A stretch of DNA of 53,668 bases from Lentilactobacillus parabuchneri DSM 5707 = NBRC 107865 (GCF_001435315.1 NZ_AZGK01000012.1:1-53668), one strand, 5' to 3'; counted from the stretch's first letter, positions 1-8,554 are shown. The notes: generated from the letters alone by a model not told the origin. Program-made: numbers and translations.

Positions 1-124
1 TCCTACATTTTACGGGTGCCTTTTACATAAATGTAAAAAGAAATCCACTTTATTCATTTAACTATAGCGTGATAGAATGTAATAAACAATTTATGGTTAT
101 TTAACGAGATTACGGAGATTATTA

Positions 125-2908
125 ATGAATAATTATTCTCAAATATTCAAAATTGACGGAGATAGTTTTGTTCTCCTTGGCCTTGCAAAAGGAATCGGCG
201 AAAAGATAACCGGTAAGGTCGCTATCATTCGTAACACCACATCCAAAGAACTTCGAGCGATTCCCATCAATGAACTGATGCGTTACTCAATTAATAAAGA
301 TAACCATGAAGCATTATTATCTAATCGCTTGGCTTTGTACAAGAAGCGTTTTGTTGGTCGAGAAGATGTATATGCTCATAGATATTTTAATAAGCGCCTA
401 GGGAAATATATGTACAGTCCGGTTGTGCCGTTCAAGGATCGGAAACCTATACTAAATCAATGGATAAGCCTAAGTGATCGTGAATTAGAAAATCATTTAA
501 TTGGAACTGAGTTTTTGGGGTTCTATCCAATGTTTCCAGACAATACAACAAAGTACCTGGTCTTAGATATTGACGGTCACCACCAGGGCGATGAATGGCG
601 TCAAATTACCAGTTCACTTCAAGCTATTTGCAATCAATATAGTATCCCCCACTTAACCGAGTTATCACAATCTGGGCACGGTTGTCATATTTGGATATTT
701 TTCGACGCACCTCTTTCTGCAAGTTCTGCTCGCCGATTAGGTGACGCCATTTTAAAAGCAACAATGGCGATTAATCCCAACCTTTCATTTACGGCATTTG
801 ATCGGATGTTTCCTAGCCAAGATTTTATTAGCAAGGATAAAATTGGAAATCTAATAGCAGGACCACTTCAGGGGGACCGTCGTAGAGAAAACAAAAGTGT
901 GTTCGTTGACGATTCATATCGTCCTCTGCCAGATCAGTGGAAAGCGTTAGCTGAAGTGCAATTAATCAGCAGCAAAAAACTGAATATCATTGTTAATACA
1001 ATAAATGAAAATAGTCAGTTTCAATTCTTTAATGAACAAGATAAGCAATCAGACTTATTGAAGGAACCCTCAATAATCAACAAGCCGTTAACAATTATTC
1101 GCAATAGCGCTATTCTCATTCCGAAGGCCGGATTATCTGTAAAGCAGGTCAATCAATTAAAGTGGTTATGTTCATTTAAGAACCCGATATTTTATGAAAA
1201 GCAGAACAAACGAATGTCGCTTTATAACACACCCAGGATTATCAGCCTTTTTCAGGAAACACCGAAACACATTGTTATCCCCCGAGGACTGGAACAAGAA
1301 ATTCTGAATTTGTTTCCTCACTCCAAGTGGATAGATAAAACGGTCCATGGAAATCCGATCCATGTAGAATTTAAAGGTGAACTTCATCCTGAACAGTTAA
1401 GGGCTCTTGAGTCCTTAGTAAGTCATTCCGATGGCATCCTTTCAGCACGAACCGGTTTTGGCAAGACCGTTGTGGCGGCGCAATTAATTGCCAAATTAAA
1501 TATCAGTACATTGATATTAGTCCATGATAAAGAAATTGCGAAGCAGTGGATCACCCAACTCAATAAATTTTTGATAATTGCTGATGAACCATTTGTGCAT
1601 GAGCTGACACCAACTGGACGAGTAAAACGCAAAGCTGCAATTGGCAGTTATTTTGGCACTAAACACAATCGGAGTGGAATTGTTGATGTTGCGACAATTC
1701 AGTCTTTTAAAAACGACAAAGCTAGTACAGAAATTTTGGACCAATATGGGTTAGTGATAAGTGACGAAGTTCACCACGATGCAGCCTTTACATTTGAACA
1801 AGTCATCAAAGCAATTAAATCTAAATACTTGTTTGGGCTTTCTGCGACACCTTTTCGTAGGGATGGTCAGGATCCAATAATCTTAATGCGTTTTGGACCT
1901 GTTCGCTATCAGACTTCTATGGTTGACGAAAAAACTGTAACGGATATTAAAAGAATTATCATTCCAAGGTTTACCACATTGGGGATAACGAATCTTGCGG
2001 CGACGAATTATACAATCAACGAAAATTATGAGTCCATGCTTAAAGATGGAGAACGAAATCAGTCAATTGTTCAAGACATCAAATCGTGCTTTGATATGAA
2101 TCGTCACATTCTTGTTCTCACAAAAAGAATCGCCCATGTTGAAATCTTAGCAGGACTTTTAGGCAATTCGAACCACCTATTTCTTTTATATGGCAACCAG
2201 ACTGACAAGGAAAATATTGATACAATCAAGACAGTTAACGAATCCTCTGATCCTTATATTTTATTGGCAACGAACAAATACGCCGGTGAGGGATTGGATA
2301 TTCCATCAATTGATACACTGGTTTTGGCAATGCCACATTCGTGGAAAGGAAATAGTATTCAGTACATCGGACGCACCCAACGTAATCTGGCACAAAAATC
2401 AGAAATCCGCATTTATGATTATGTTGACATGTTCATCCCAATGCTGGCACGGATGTACAGAAAAAGGCTAAAAACATATCATGATCTACACTATAAAGTA
2501 CTAAACGACAAATATAGTCAGCAAAAAGGCATCAACTTTTATGACGGTGCCTATCATGAAGATATGGTTACAGAGGCCCGCAAAGCATCAGACATCTTCA
2601 TTTGTGAAAATAGGTTGAACTCGTTTATCCGGGATGACATAATCCCGAAGACAGGCTCGAAGAAAATCACAATGTTGCTCAATTCCATCAGTGCAAGCGA
2701 CAAGACACTATTGAGGAAGACAGGTGTCAAATACACCCTTTACGATCAAAATCTTCCAAATGTTTTGGTTATAAACAAAGCACAAATGTGGTTAAGCTCA
2801 GATCTTGGATTTAGTAAAAATACAGGGATTACTGTTTGCATTAATCAGCCACAATTAGTTGAGCAGTTTATAAAGTTGTTACTACAAACGGTTGATAACC
2901 TCGTTTAA
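125..2908 (+). CDS. Primase-helicase fusion (AEP primase domain plus superfamily 2 helicase), TOTE-type
   Basis: A 927-residue protein with two parts. The N-terminal third looks like an archaeo-eukaryotic primase (AEP) domain: a DxD metal motif in VLDIDGHH (about residues 145-152), SGHGCHIWIFFD (about 182-193), DRMFP (about 225) and GNLIAGPLQ (about 240). This is the pattern of the AEP domain described for TOTE conflict systems. The second half is an SF2 helicase: Walker A TGFGKT (about 443), DEVH box (about 546), SATPFRR (about 572) and a motif VI-like QYIGRTQR. The rest of the C-terminus is unassigned. The start has an acggaga ribosome binding site about 6 bases upstream. No nuclease partner is visible within the window, although upstream genes are cut off. 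The likely role is defence or mobile-element replication. The domain calls are secure; the biological role is inferred. Confidence 0.8.
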   Translation: MNNYSQIFKIDGDSFVLLGLAKGIGEKITGKVAIIRNTTSKELRAIPINELMRYSINKDNHEALLSNRLALYKKRFVGREDVYAHRYFNKRLGKYMYSPVVPFKDRKPILNQWISLSDRELENHLIGTEFLGFYPMFPDNTTKYLVLDIDGHHQGDEWRQITSSLQAICNQYSIPHLTELSQSGHGCHIWIFFDAPLSASSARRLGDAILKATMAINPNLSFTAFDRMFPSQDFISKDKIGNLIAGPLQGDRRRENKSVFVDDSYRPLPDQWKALAEVQLISSKKLNIIVNTINENSQFQFFNEQDKQSDLLKEPSIINKPLTIIRNSAILIPKAGLSVKQVNQLKWLCSFKNPIFYEKQNKRMSLYNTPRIISLFQETPKHIVIPRGLEQEILNLFPHSKWIDKTVHGNPIHVEFKGELHPEQLRALESLVSHSDGILSARTGFGKTVVAAQLIAKLNISTLILVHDKEIAKQWITQLNKFLIIADEPFVHELTPTGRVKRKAAIGSYFGTKHNRSGIVDVATIQSFKNDKASTEILDQYGLVISDEVHHDAAFTFEQVIKAIKSKYLFGLSATPFRRDGQDPIILMRFGPVRYQTSMVDEKTVTDIKRIIIPRFTTLGITNLAATNYTINENYESMLKDGERNQSIVQDIKSCFDMNRHILVLTKRIAHVEILAGLLGNSNHLFLLYGNQTDKENIDTIKTVNESSDPYILLATNKYAGEGLDIPSIDTLVLAMPHSWKGNSIQYIGRTQRNLAQKSEIRIYDYVDMFIPMLARMYRKRLKTYHDLHYKVLNDKYSQQKGINFYDGAYHEDMVTEARKASDIFICENRLNSFIRDDIIPKTGSKKITMLLNSISASDKTLLRKTGVKYTLYDQNLPNVLVINKAQMWLSSDLGFSKNTGITVCINQPQLVEQFIKLLLQTVDNLV

Positions 2909-2933
2909 GTCTCCCAAAACGTATTCAATCCAC

Positions 2934-2977
2934 AAAAAAAGCATCCCCACCACGCACAACGCGCACTGGGGATGCTT
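2934..2977 (-). terminator. Terminator after the glycerophosphodiesterase gene
   Basis: Perfect stem AAGCATCCCCA (2939-2949) with TGGGGATGCTT (2967-2977). On the minus strand it is followed by seven T (complement of 2934-2940). It sits between two convergent genes and serves the minus-strand gene. Confidence 0.85.
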
Positions 2978-2996
2978 CTTAAATGACGACAGATTA

Positions 2997-3689
2997 TTAA
3001 GCTAACACATTTGCTTTGATTTTCTCAGCACCTTCGAAGTTGTTGGTGAAAATGCCTGCAACATTCAAACTGAACAGGTGCTTTTGGGCTTGTGGGTCAT
3101 CCACAGTCCAAATTCGCTCCTTGACGTTTCTCATCGGCACATAGTGGCTTAAATGCAAGCCCACCAAATGTTCCTTGGCCATTAACTCACGGGGATTCTT
3201 GATATCATGTTCCGACAGGTAGCAATACTGCTGCGTCGGATCCAGCTGGTACGCAATTTTGAGTGAATCCAAGTTAAATGACGAGTAAATGACTGGATAT
3301 ACCCAGTCATACTGTTTAACCATATTCAGAACAATTTGTTCGATATGATCGTAGTGAATCTCGTTGGTCTTAAACTCCAAGTTCATATGAACCGGCTTCT
3401 TATCGGCGAGCGCCAGCAATTCGGCTAGCATCGGAATTGTTTCGCCGTCACTTAAGTGAAATTGGCGTAGTTGTTTCAGCGTATACGATCGAATTTCACC
3501 AGTTCCATCGGTTGTTCGGTCAATTTTTTCGTCGTGCATAATGACCGGGACGTTATCCTTGGTCAAATGAACATCAAATTCCAAGCCGTCAATGCCATGG
3601 TCAATTGCGTATGCAAAACCCTTCAAAGAATTCTCTGGGAACATATGGGGATAGCCTCGATGGCCGAAGATCAATGTTTTACTTACCAT
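2997..3689 (-). CDS. Glycerophosphodiester phosphodiesterase
   Basis: A 230-residue cytoplasmic-type GDPD with no signal peptide. It hydrolyses glycerophosphodiesters to glycerol-3-phosphate and an alcohol, probably recycling deacylated phospholipid. Family motifs are at the N-terminus: GHRGYPHMFPENS (about 9-21), LEFDVHLTKD (about 36-45) and MHDEKIDRTTDGTG (about 51-64), which carry the HRG, ENT-like and HD residues of the active site. The length is typical of short bacterial enzymes. The ribosome binding site (aaggaag) lies rather far, about 13-15 bases, from the ATG, so expression may be weak. It is a single-gene unit ending in the hairpin at 2934-2977. Confidence 0.85.
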   Translation of the reverse strand: MVSKTLIFGHRGYPHMFPENSLKGFAYAIDHGIDGLEFDVHLTKDNVPVIMHDEKIDRTTDGTGEIRSYTLKQLRQFHLSDGETIPMLAELLALADKKPVHMNLEFKTNEIHYDHIEQIVLNMVKQYDWVYPVIYSSFNLDSLKIAYQLDPTQQYCYLSEHDIKNPRELMAKEHLVGLHLSHYVPMRNVKERIWTVDDPQAQKHLFSLNVAGIFTNNFEGAEKIKANVLA

Positions 3690-3825
3690 TAGTTTTAAAG
3701 CTGCTTCCTTTCAACTCAATCCAACACGTGCGAGCAACAAATCGACACTCGCACTGATACGCAATTATAATAACACGCCTGAAAATAGTTTCAAGCTACT
3801 TTGAAAAAAGAATCAAGTTTCATTG

Positions 3826-4569
3826 TCAGCCAATCGATGATGGCAGCCCATCACTCACAAATTTCTGATCAAGATCAAATAAAACCGGCTGATCCAACTC
3901 CAATGTTTTCGGTGTCACTCGGCAATCATAGGCAATAACGTGAACGCCCTTGTCTTGTGCCCGGCCAATTTCTACTGCCAACTCATTAAAGATGTCGCGA
4001 TCGATGGTCATGGCTTGAATATTATTCATCTGGATCACAAATAATAAGTAAGCGGAATAACCATCGTCAATTGCCCTGTCAAGGGTCTGGACGTGCTTAA
4101 GGCCCCTTGTCGTGGGCGCATCAGGGAAGGCCGCAATTCCCTGATTGGCTAACGTCACGCCTTTAACCTCCAAGAAAAACGGCCGACCATCGTCATCTTT
4201 CCCGCCAAAATCCAATCGAGAGTCCAGATACGTCACTTCAGGGGTCACTTCTTTGATCGTTTTAATTCCAGGAAGGTGAATATAGTTGGATTCCAATCCC
4301 GATTTGACCACCTTGTTGGGCGCCTGTGAATCAATATTGATCCACTGTCGATCATATTTTTTGGCGGCAACCAAATCGTAACGGGTCTTTCGTTTGGGGT
4401 TGTGGTTGTGTACCAATGCCGCGGTCACCCCGGGCTGAAGAATCGTTGTCCGGCCGGTATTTTTGACGTGAACCGTCACGACCTCACCAGTCTCGACCAA
4501 TCGACAGTGTGAAATAAATCGGTTGGGCCGATCAATGAACTTTGCTAAGTGAATATTGGGATATTCCAT
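3826..4569 (-). CDS. sfsA: SfsA family DNA-binding protein/nuclease
   Basis: Family: sugar fermentation stimulation protein A, an OB-fold plus PD-(D/E)xK-like protein. The sequence shows the N-terminal FIDRPNRFISHC segment, the HVKNTGR block (about residue 35), YLDSRLDFGG (about 135) and the conserved catalytic-like FFLEVKGVTL (about 151-160). The start was moved to the ATG at 4569 because gaggtg overlaps the upstream ATG (4581) and sits at correct spacing for this one. The protein is then about 247 residues, near the family norm. Its physiological role is poorly defined even in E. coli. The 5' region is divergent from the DUF308 gene. Confidence 0.85.
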   Translation of the reverse strand: MEYPNIHLAKFIDRPNRFISHCRLVETGEVVTVHVKNTGRTTILQPGVTAALVHNHNPKRKTRYDLVAAKKYDRQWINIDSQAPNKVVKSGLESNYIHLPGIKTIKEVTPEVTYLDSRLDFGGKDDDGRPFFLEVKGVTLANQGIAAFPDAPTTRGLKHVQTLDRAIDDGYSAYLLFVIQMNNIQAMTIDRDIFNELAVEIGRAQDKGVHVIAYDCRVTPKTLELDQPVLFDLDQKFVSDGLPSSIG

Positions 4570-4766
4570 GAGACACCTCACATTACCAGGACAGTGACAA
4601 TCAAGCTTGCCAACGGTCCCTTTTTTGTCCTTGTTAACAGCTGATGTGTGCCAAAGACTAACGCTGGATAACCAACATCATCTTCTTGCACATGCGTGAT
4701 TAATTACTGTTGTTTTACAGGTATAACTCGTATTATAGAGGTAATATCAAATTTGGGGGAATCAAT

Positions 4767-5297
4767 ATGTATTCATTCATGAATCAAATTCGCAATTATA
4801 TCTGGCTTAAAAGTATTGCCTACATTGTTTTTGGGCTGTTTTTCCTAATTGAGCCGCACGAAACACTCAACGTCTCAATTGATTTAATTGCCGCCTTCTT
4901 CATCGTCTTTGGAATTATCAATTTAATTTCAGCCTGGTGGCAACGATCGCACAGTGAAGTTCCCGACTATAGCTTTGCGATCGGGATTACCCAACTGGTC
5001 GTGGCGGTGATCATCTGGATCCTCGCCAAACCACTATTGGCATTTCTCCCATTTATCCTGGGAATCATGTTAATCATCAGCGGTATTTCCAAGGTGCTTG
5101 ATGCGTTGAACCATCGCCAGTATGTCAACGTTTCGCCGATGCCATTTGTACTCTACGGCATCCTGTTAATCCTAGTCGGAATCCTCTTGGCATTCAATCC
5201 ATTCGGCACAGTGTTGATACTGCTGCAATTCTTCGGTGCCACCCTGATTGTAATGGCCATTATGGAAATTGTGACCGCTTGGAAATGGCGGGTATAA
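4767..5297 (+). CDS. HdeD/DUF308 family membrane protein
   Basis: A 176-residue integral membrane protein with about six hydrophobic segments in the three-repeat arrangement typical of HdeD/DUF308 proteins (for example YIVFGLFFLIEP, FIVFGIINLISAWW, GILLILVGILLAFNP). The start is placed at the ATG at 4767 because tttgggggaa lies just upstream; the longer in-frame extension from 4710 adds non-membrane residues with no ribosome binding site. Family members in enterobacteria are linked to acid resistance; here the function is only inferred. It is monocistronic and no terminator directly follows it. Confidence 0.75.
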   Translation: MYSFMNQIRNYIWLKSIAYIVFGLFFLIEPHETLNVSIDLIAAFFIVFGIINLISAWWQRSHSEVPDYSFAIGITQLVVAVIIWILAKPLLAFLPFILGIMLIISGISKVLDALNHRQYVNVSPMPFVLYGILLILVGILLAFNPFGTVLILLQFFGATLIVMAIMEIVTAWKWRV

Positions 5298-5312
5298 GTT
5301 CCACAATTTAAC

Positions 5313-5341
5313 TTGTATATTATTTCACATTATCGTAAAAT
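5313..5341 (+). promoter_or_regulatory. Candidate sigma-A promoter in the intergenic region
   Basis: TTGTAT (5313-5318), a 17-base spacer and TAAAAT (5336-5341). It faces a roughly 200-base stretch that ends in a rho-independent terminator before the next gene, so it appears to drive a short transcript. Confidence 0.4.
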
Positions 5342-5347
5342 AATCTT

Positions 5348-5552
5348 GTGAATAAAACTGATGGTAGCCTATCCATTCATCAGTATTTGGTTCACAGGTG
5401 TGACGCTAAATTTTGTACCACTAGGAGTATCGCTCTATAACCATTAAGGCTCATTGTAGATGTATGTAGTTACTCGACTGCTTTAAAGCTTCAATCTTTA
5501 CTAAAGTGTGGGGGCACTTGGGCACAATGCGAATGCGTTGTGCTTTTTCTTT
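5348..5552 (+). ncRNA. Candidate small transcript (sRNA or 28-residue peptide mRNA)
   Basis: The 360-base gap between the DUF308 gene and the next SDR gene holds a promoter-like element, a hairpin ACTGATG/CATCAGT, and a terminator at 5522-5552. Together they bound a transcript of about 200 nt. Inside is a 28-codon reading frame (5361-5447) that starts MVAYPFISIWF and ends SLYNH. It is strongly hydrophobic but has no good ribosome binding site. The stretch may be an sRNA, a tiny membrane peptide of type I toxin style, or simply the 3' region of the upstream gene. I do not recognise a known RNA family. Confidence 0.3.
5522..5552 (+). terminator. Rho-independent terminator
   Basis: GCACAATGC (5522-5530) pairs with GCGTTGTGC (5535-5543) with one mismatch, then tttttcttttt. 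It lies 105 bases before the SDR start and so belongs to whatever is transcribed upstream. Confidence 0.7.
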
Positions 5553-5657
5553 TTGCAAAAAATGATCATGCCATTCGTTTGTGCGTTTATACACAAAATA
5601 GTAAGATTAAGTTGGATAGGAAAGTTTGTCGGGAACTCATGAAGGGAGTGCATCGTC

Positions 5658-6395
5658 ATGGCTCGTTTAGACAATAAAGTTGCAATTATCACCGGTGGTG
5701 CAAAGGGGATCGGGTTTGCCTGCGCAAAACGGTTCGTTAAAGAAGGTGCCAAGGTTGTCGTAACCGATGTTGATGAGGAAGTAGGTCAAAAAAGTATTTA
5801 TGAATTTGGCGATTCCGCGATCTTCATCAAACAGGACGTTTCTAAAGAAGCGGATTGGCAAAATGTCATTAAGAAAGCTGAAGCTCACTTTGGTCACATC
5901 GATATTCTTTTGAACAACGCGGGGATTCTGTCATTCAATAACGCTGAAGAAATCGATGAAAAGACATGGCATCAAGTCCTTTCCGTTGATTTGGACGGCG
6001 TGATGTGGGGCGTCAAATTCGGAATTGCCGCAATGAAAGAAAACGGCGGTTCAATCATTAATTTGTCGTCAATCGCCGGCTTGATTGGGATTTCGAATCT
6101 CTACGCGTACAATGCTGCCAAGGGTGGTGTCAGCATGTTAACAAAGTCCGCTGCTCTGTATTGTGCCGAAAAGGGCTATCCCATCCGGGTCAATTCCGTT
6201 CACCCCGGCTACGTTCACACCCCGATGGTTGATGTCTATCCGGAGATGAGAAAATCACTTGAAGCCCTCCATCCAATGGGACGTCTGGCCCAGCCGGATG
6301 AAATTGCCAACATGGTCCTTTACCTCGCATCCGACGAATCGTCGTTCTCAACTGGAAGTGAGTTTGTCGTGGATGGTGGTTATACAGCTCAATAA
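5658..6395 (+). CDS. Short-chain alcohol dehydrogenase, R-ADH (LbADH)-like, probably NAD-dependent
   Basis: A 245-residue classical SDR. Visible motifs: GGAKGIG cofactor loop (13-19), NNAG (86-89), and catalytic Ser138, Tyr151 and Lys155 (YNAAK). It resembles the R-specific alcohol dehydrogenase of Levilactobacillus brevis throughout, including VHPGY and the C-terminal FVVDGGYTAQ, whose last residue helps bind the structural Mg in that enzyme. LbADH has Gly37 and prefers NADPH; here residue 37 is Asp (TDVDEE), which usually favours NAD. Predicted role: reduction of small ketones or aldehydes to recycle NADH. The ribosome binding site is gaaggga, 10 bases upstream. Substrate unknown. Confidence 0.85.
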   Translation: MARLDNKVAIITGGAKGIGFACAKRFVKEGAKVVVTDVDEEVGQKSIYEFGDSAIFIKQDVSKEADWQNVIKKAEAHFGHIDILLNNAGILSFNNAEEIDEKTWHQVLSVDLDGVMWGVKFGIAAMKENGGSIINLSSIAGLIGISNLYAYNAAKGGVSMLTKSAALYCAEKGYPIRVNSVHPGYVHTPMVDVYPEMRKSLEALHPMGRLAQPDEIANMVLYLASDESSFSTGSEFVVDGGYTAQ

Positions 6396-6404
6396 TCACT
6401 GACA

Positions 6405-6431
6405 AAGTCGATGCCAAAATGGCACCGACTT
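6405..6431 (+). terminator. Terminator-like hairpin after the SDR gene
   Basis: AAGTCGATGCC (6405-6415) and GGCACCGACTT (6421-6431) form an 11-bp stem with one mismatch. The following T tract is weak (attgt), so termination may be partial. Confidence 0.5.
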
Positions 6432-6528
6432 ATTGTAACATCATTTATTTTCAGCGCGCGACTTCAGCGATGTAAGCGCAACCAAATAATTTTCAGAAAA
6501 TAATATTACAAAATGATGAGCTAAACAT

Positions 6529-6557
6529 TTCAAATGTAACAATCAATGTCCTATACT
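6529..6557 (+). promoter_or_regulatory. Promoter of the 40-residue small gene
   Basis: TTCAAA (6529-6534), a 17-base spacer and TATACT (6552-6557), about 100 bases before a small reading frame with a perfect AGGAGG site. Confidence 0.5.
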
Positions 6558-6655
6558 GAAGGTAGAGTTAAAGAAAAGGCTTGGTTTGCCACTAACAAAC
6601 TTTTGATCAGCCCCATTCTATCAGCTCTAAATCAACTAACAGGAGGACATGTCAT

Positions 6656-6778
6656 ATGAAGAAAAATTTGAAGAAGATGCTGGAACGTGTATTTGCTAAA
6701 AAGCTTCAAGATGCAGGAAACTTGCAAACAAGTGAAAGCAACCGACTATTTTGGAACTCAGTTACTAAAGGACAATGA
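6656..6778 (+). CDS. Small basic protein, 40 residues, unknown
   Basis: This short gene is supported by context: a promoter at 6529-6557, an AGGAGG ribosome binding site (6641-6646) 9 bases before the ATG, and a strong terminator at 6810-6848, giving a self-contained unit of about 290 nt. The product begins MKKNLKKMLERVFAKK, a lysine-rich stretch that would form an amphipathic helix, and ends in a polar tail (NRLFWNSVTKGQ). There is no signal peptide or transmembrane segment. It does not match any family I know. It could be a regulatory peptide or membrane-associated stress peptide, but function is not assigned. Confidence 0.6.
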   Translation: MKKNLKKMLERVFAKKLQDAGNLQTSESNRLFWNSVTKGQ

Positions 6779-6809
6779 AAATGAAAGTTAAGTTAGATGG
6801 GATTATGTA

Positions 6810-6848
6810 GGCACCTATTTCAGATTGATTGAAATAGATGCCATTTTT
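6810..6848 (+). terminator. Terminator of the small gene
   Basis: GGCACCTATTTCA (6810-6822) and TGAAATAGATGCC (6830-6842) form a near-perfect 13-bp stem followed by attttt. Confidence 0.8.
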
Positions 6849-6861
6849 GGTTCTTAAGAGG

Positions 6862-7785
6862 CTATTTATCGATGAGCGTATTAGATTGATTGGTCATATC
6901 AGGTTTTTCATATACCTGTTTAAACTCACGAACAAAGTCAGCCAACTTGAACGTTCCAATGGTCGTCGGCTCATTTTTCAAATCTCCATAGACCTTCTCC
7001 GAATCACGTTCAAAGACACTCATTTGGACAAACAGTTCAGCTAAGTCCTCAGGAACGCCTCTTGCAACCATCGCCTGCCGGGTCTGTTCGTCGGTAATTG
7101 GTACAAAGTGAAGATCAGGCATTTCCAGAGCCTGTTTCAGTGCGTCAATCAACTCAGTGGTTGTGAATTCATCACTATATACATAATGAATTGTCTTTCC
7201 TTGTGGAACATGAAGTAGGAGCTTCTCAACAACCGCCGCAATATCCTCAGGTGCGACCCAACGACGTTTGACATCGGCTGGAATGTTGGAATAGATTGCA
7301 TGATCATTTTTAATGCTGTCCATATTTGAATACAGGTTACTATAAAAGCCAACTGGTCGAACAAAGGCAACATTCACGTTTGGCAGTGCCCGAAGCTGAT
7401 CTTCAATCAAATGGTAGGCATATACGACACCGGCATCCGGATTATCAGCGCCCATACTACTCAAATCAACCACATTGGTCACCCCTGCTTGCTGGACGGC
7501 TTTAGCAAATATTGCTCCCTGCGCATTAGTACTCTCAAATACTGATCCGGTTGGCCCACCTATCGACGACAACATCAAGTAGACAGCGTCAGCGCCAGTA
7601 AACTGTTTCGTCAAAAATTCAGCGTCCTGCATATCTCCGATGGCTGGAATCGCGCCAATTTGTCGAATTTGGTCTGCGCGCTTCTCATTTGAACTAATCA
7701 CCGTTACGGTATTTCCTGCCCTAACCAATGCAGGTGCAACGATACTGCTAATGTGACCAAGTGAACCTAATAGTGTGTATTTCAT
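6862..7785 (-). CDS. NmrA-like NAD(P)-binding protein
   Basis: A 307-residue atypical SDR of the NmrA/HSCARG type. The N-terminus has the Rossmann start MKYTLLGSLGHISS with a degenerate glycine motif (GSLGHIS rather than GATGxxG), so cofactor binding may be altered. Further on are YLMLSSIGG and VDLSSMGA segments typical of the family. It is divergently transcribed from a TetR regulator with a long palindrome between them, which suggests that the regulator controls this gene, possibly in response to redox or electrophile stress. The ATG has a taaggag-type site close upstream (minus strand). Substrate not predictable. Confidence 0.75.
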   Translation of the reverse strand: MKYTLLGSLGHISSIVAPALVRAGNTVTVISSNEKRADQIRQIGAIPAIGDMQDAEFLTKQFTGADAVYLMLSSIGGPTGSVFESTNAQGAIFAKAVQQAGVTNVVDLSSMGADNPDAGVVYAYHLIEDQLRALPNVNVAFVRPVGFYSNLYSNMDSIKNDHAIYSNIPADVKRRWVAPEDIAAVVEKLLLHVPQGKTIHYVYSDEFTTTELIDALKQALEMPDLHFVPITDEQTRQAMVARGVPEDLAELFVQMSVFERDSEKVYGDLKNEPTTIGTFKLADFVREFKQVYEKPDMTNQSNTLIDK

Positions 7786-7805
7786 TTTGTATTTCTCCTT
7801 AAAAA

Positions 7806-7849
7806 ATAGACTTATCTTTTATGGCACCTATTATAAAAGATAACTCTAT
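7806..7849. promoter_or_regulatory. Long palindromic operator between NmrA-like and TetR genes
   Basis: Two 17-base arms, 7806-7822 and 7833-7849, are inverted copies that agree at 16 of 17 positions (core TATCTTTTAT / ATAAAAGATA) around a 10-base spacer. A further half-site TATCTTTT follows at 7847-7854. It fits a TetR-family operator controlling both divergent genes. Confidence 0.65.
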
Positions 7850-7896
7850 CTTTTGTCAACATTGAAATCAAACTATTTTTCAAGTACTCTATATGC

Positions 7897-8502
7897 ATGA
7901 AGAAAAAAGATTTAACGAAAGAAAAGAAAATATTAGATGCCACCGTTCAGATCATTATTGACGAAGGTGCTGCGGCCATTTCGACGACAAAAGTCGCTAA
8001 AAAAGTCGGCATTTCCCAATCCAATATTTATCTGTATTTTAAGGATAAACGTGCGTTATTGGACGGGGTTTATCTGCGTGAGATTGGTCGACTGGAGGAA
8101 ACCACAGGTATGAAGCAGATGCTCGACCCCAATGAAGCCATGATTCCCCGTGTTTTTTCATACCTGAAAGCACTGTATGATTTTTCTTTAGCCAATCCTC
8201 ACAGCCTCTTTGTGATCGAGCAAATCAAGCTTCTTTCAAGAGACTTTCCGGACTACATCGAAAATTTAGTTGGTCCCAACAACCCAGTTGCTCAACTATT
8301 TGAGACTGGGATTAAGGCAAAAGTCTTACGCCCCATTGATCGCAGCTTGTCGATGACGATAATCTTTAGTGTCATCCGCCGGCACACAGAAAATATCCAA
8401 ACTGGCGTATACTCGGAGAACGACGCTTCTTTTGCGGCTGTTAGTCGGATGATCTGGGATGCAATTACGATTGTGCCTTATCCAGACGAATTACTAAAAT
8501 AA
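7897..8502 (+). CDS. TetR/AcrR family transcriptional regulator
   Basis: A 201-residue regulator. The N-terminal helix-turn-helix is clear: KKILDATVQIIIDEGAAAIS followed by TTKVAKKVGISQSNIYLYFKDKRALLDGVY (about 10-60), the classic TetR DNA-binding domain. The C-terminal ligand domain is not assigned. There is no clear ribosome binding site before the ATG; a possible promoter (TTGAAA, 17 bases, TACTCT) would place the transcript start close to the ATG, so the mRNA could be nearly leaderless. It is divergent from the NmrA-like gene across a strong palindrome and is probably autoregulated. Confidence 0.85.
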   Translation: MKKKDLTKEKKILDATVQIIIDEGAAAISTTKVAKKVGISQSNIYLYFKDKRALLDGVYLREIGRLEETTGMKQMLDPNEAMIPRVFSYLKALYDFSLANPHSLFVIEQIKLLSRDFPDYIENLVGPNNPVAQLFETGIKAKVLRPIDRSLSMTIIFSVIRRHTENIQTGVYSENDASFAAVSRMIWDAITIVPYPDELLK

Positions 8503-8554
8503 TCGCAGCTGAAAAATCACTTGTACTTTTCTCCAAAGGGGCGTATCCTATTGA

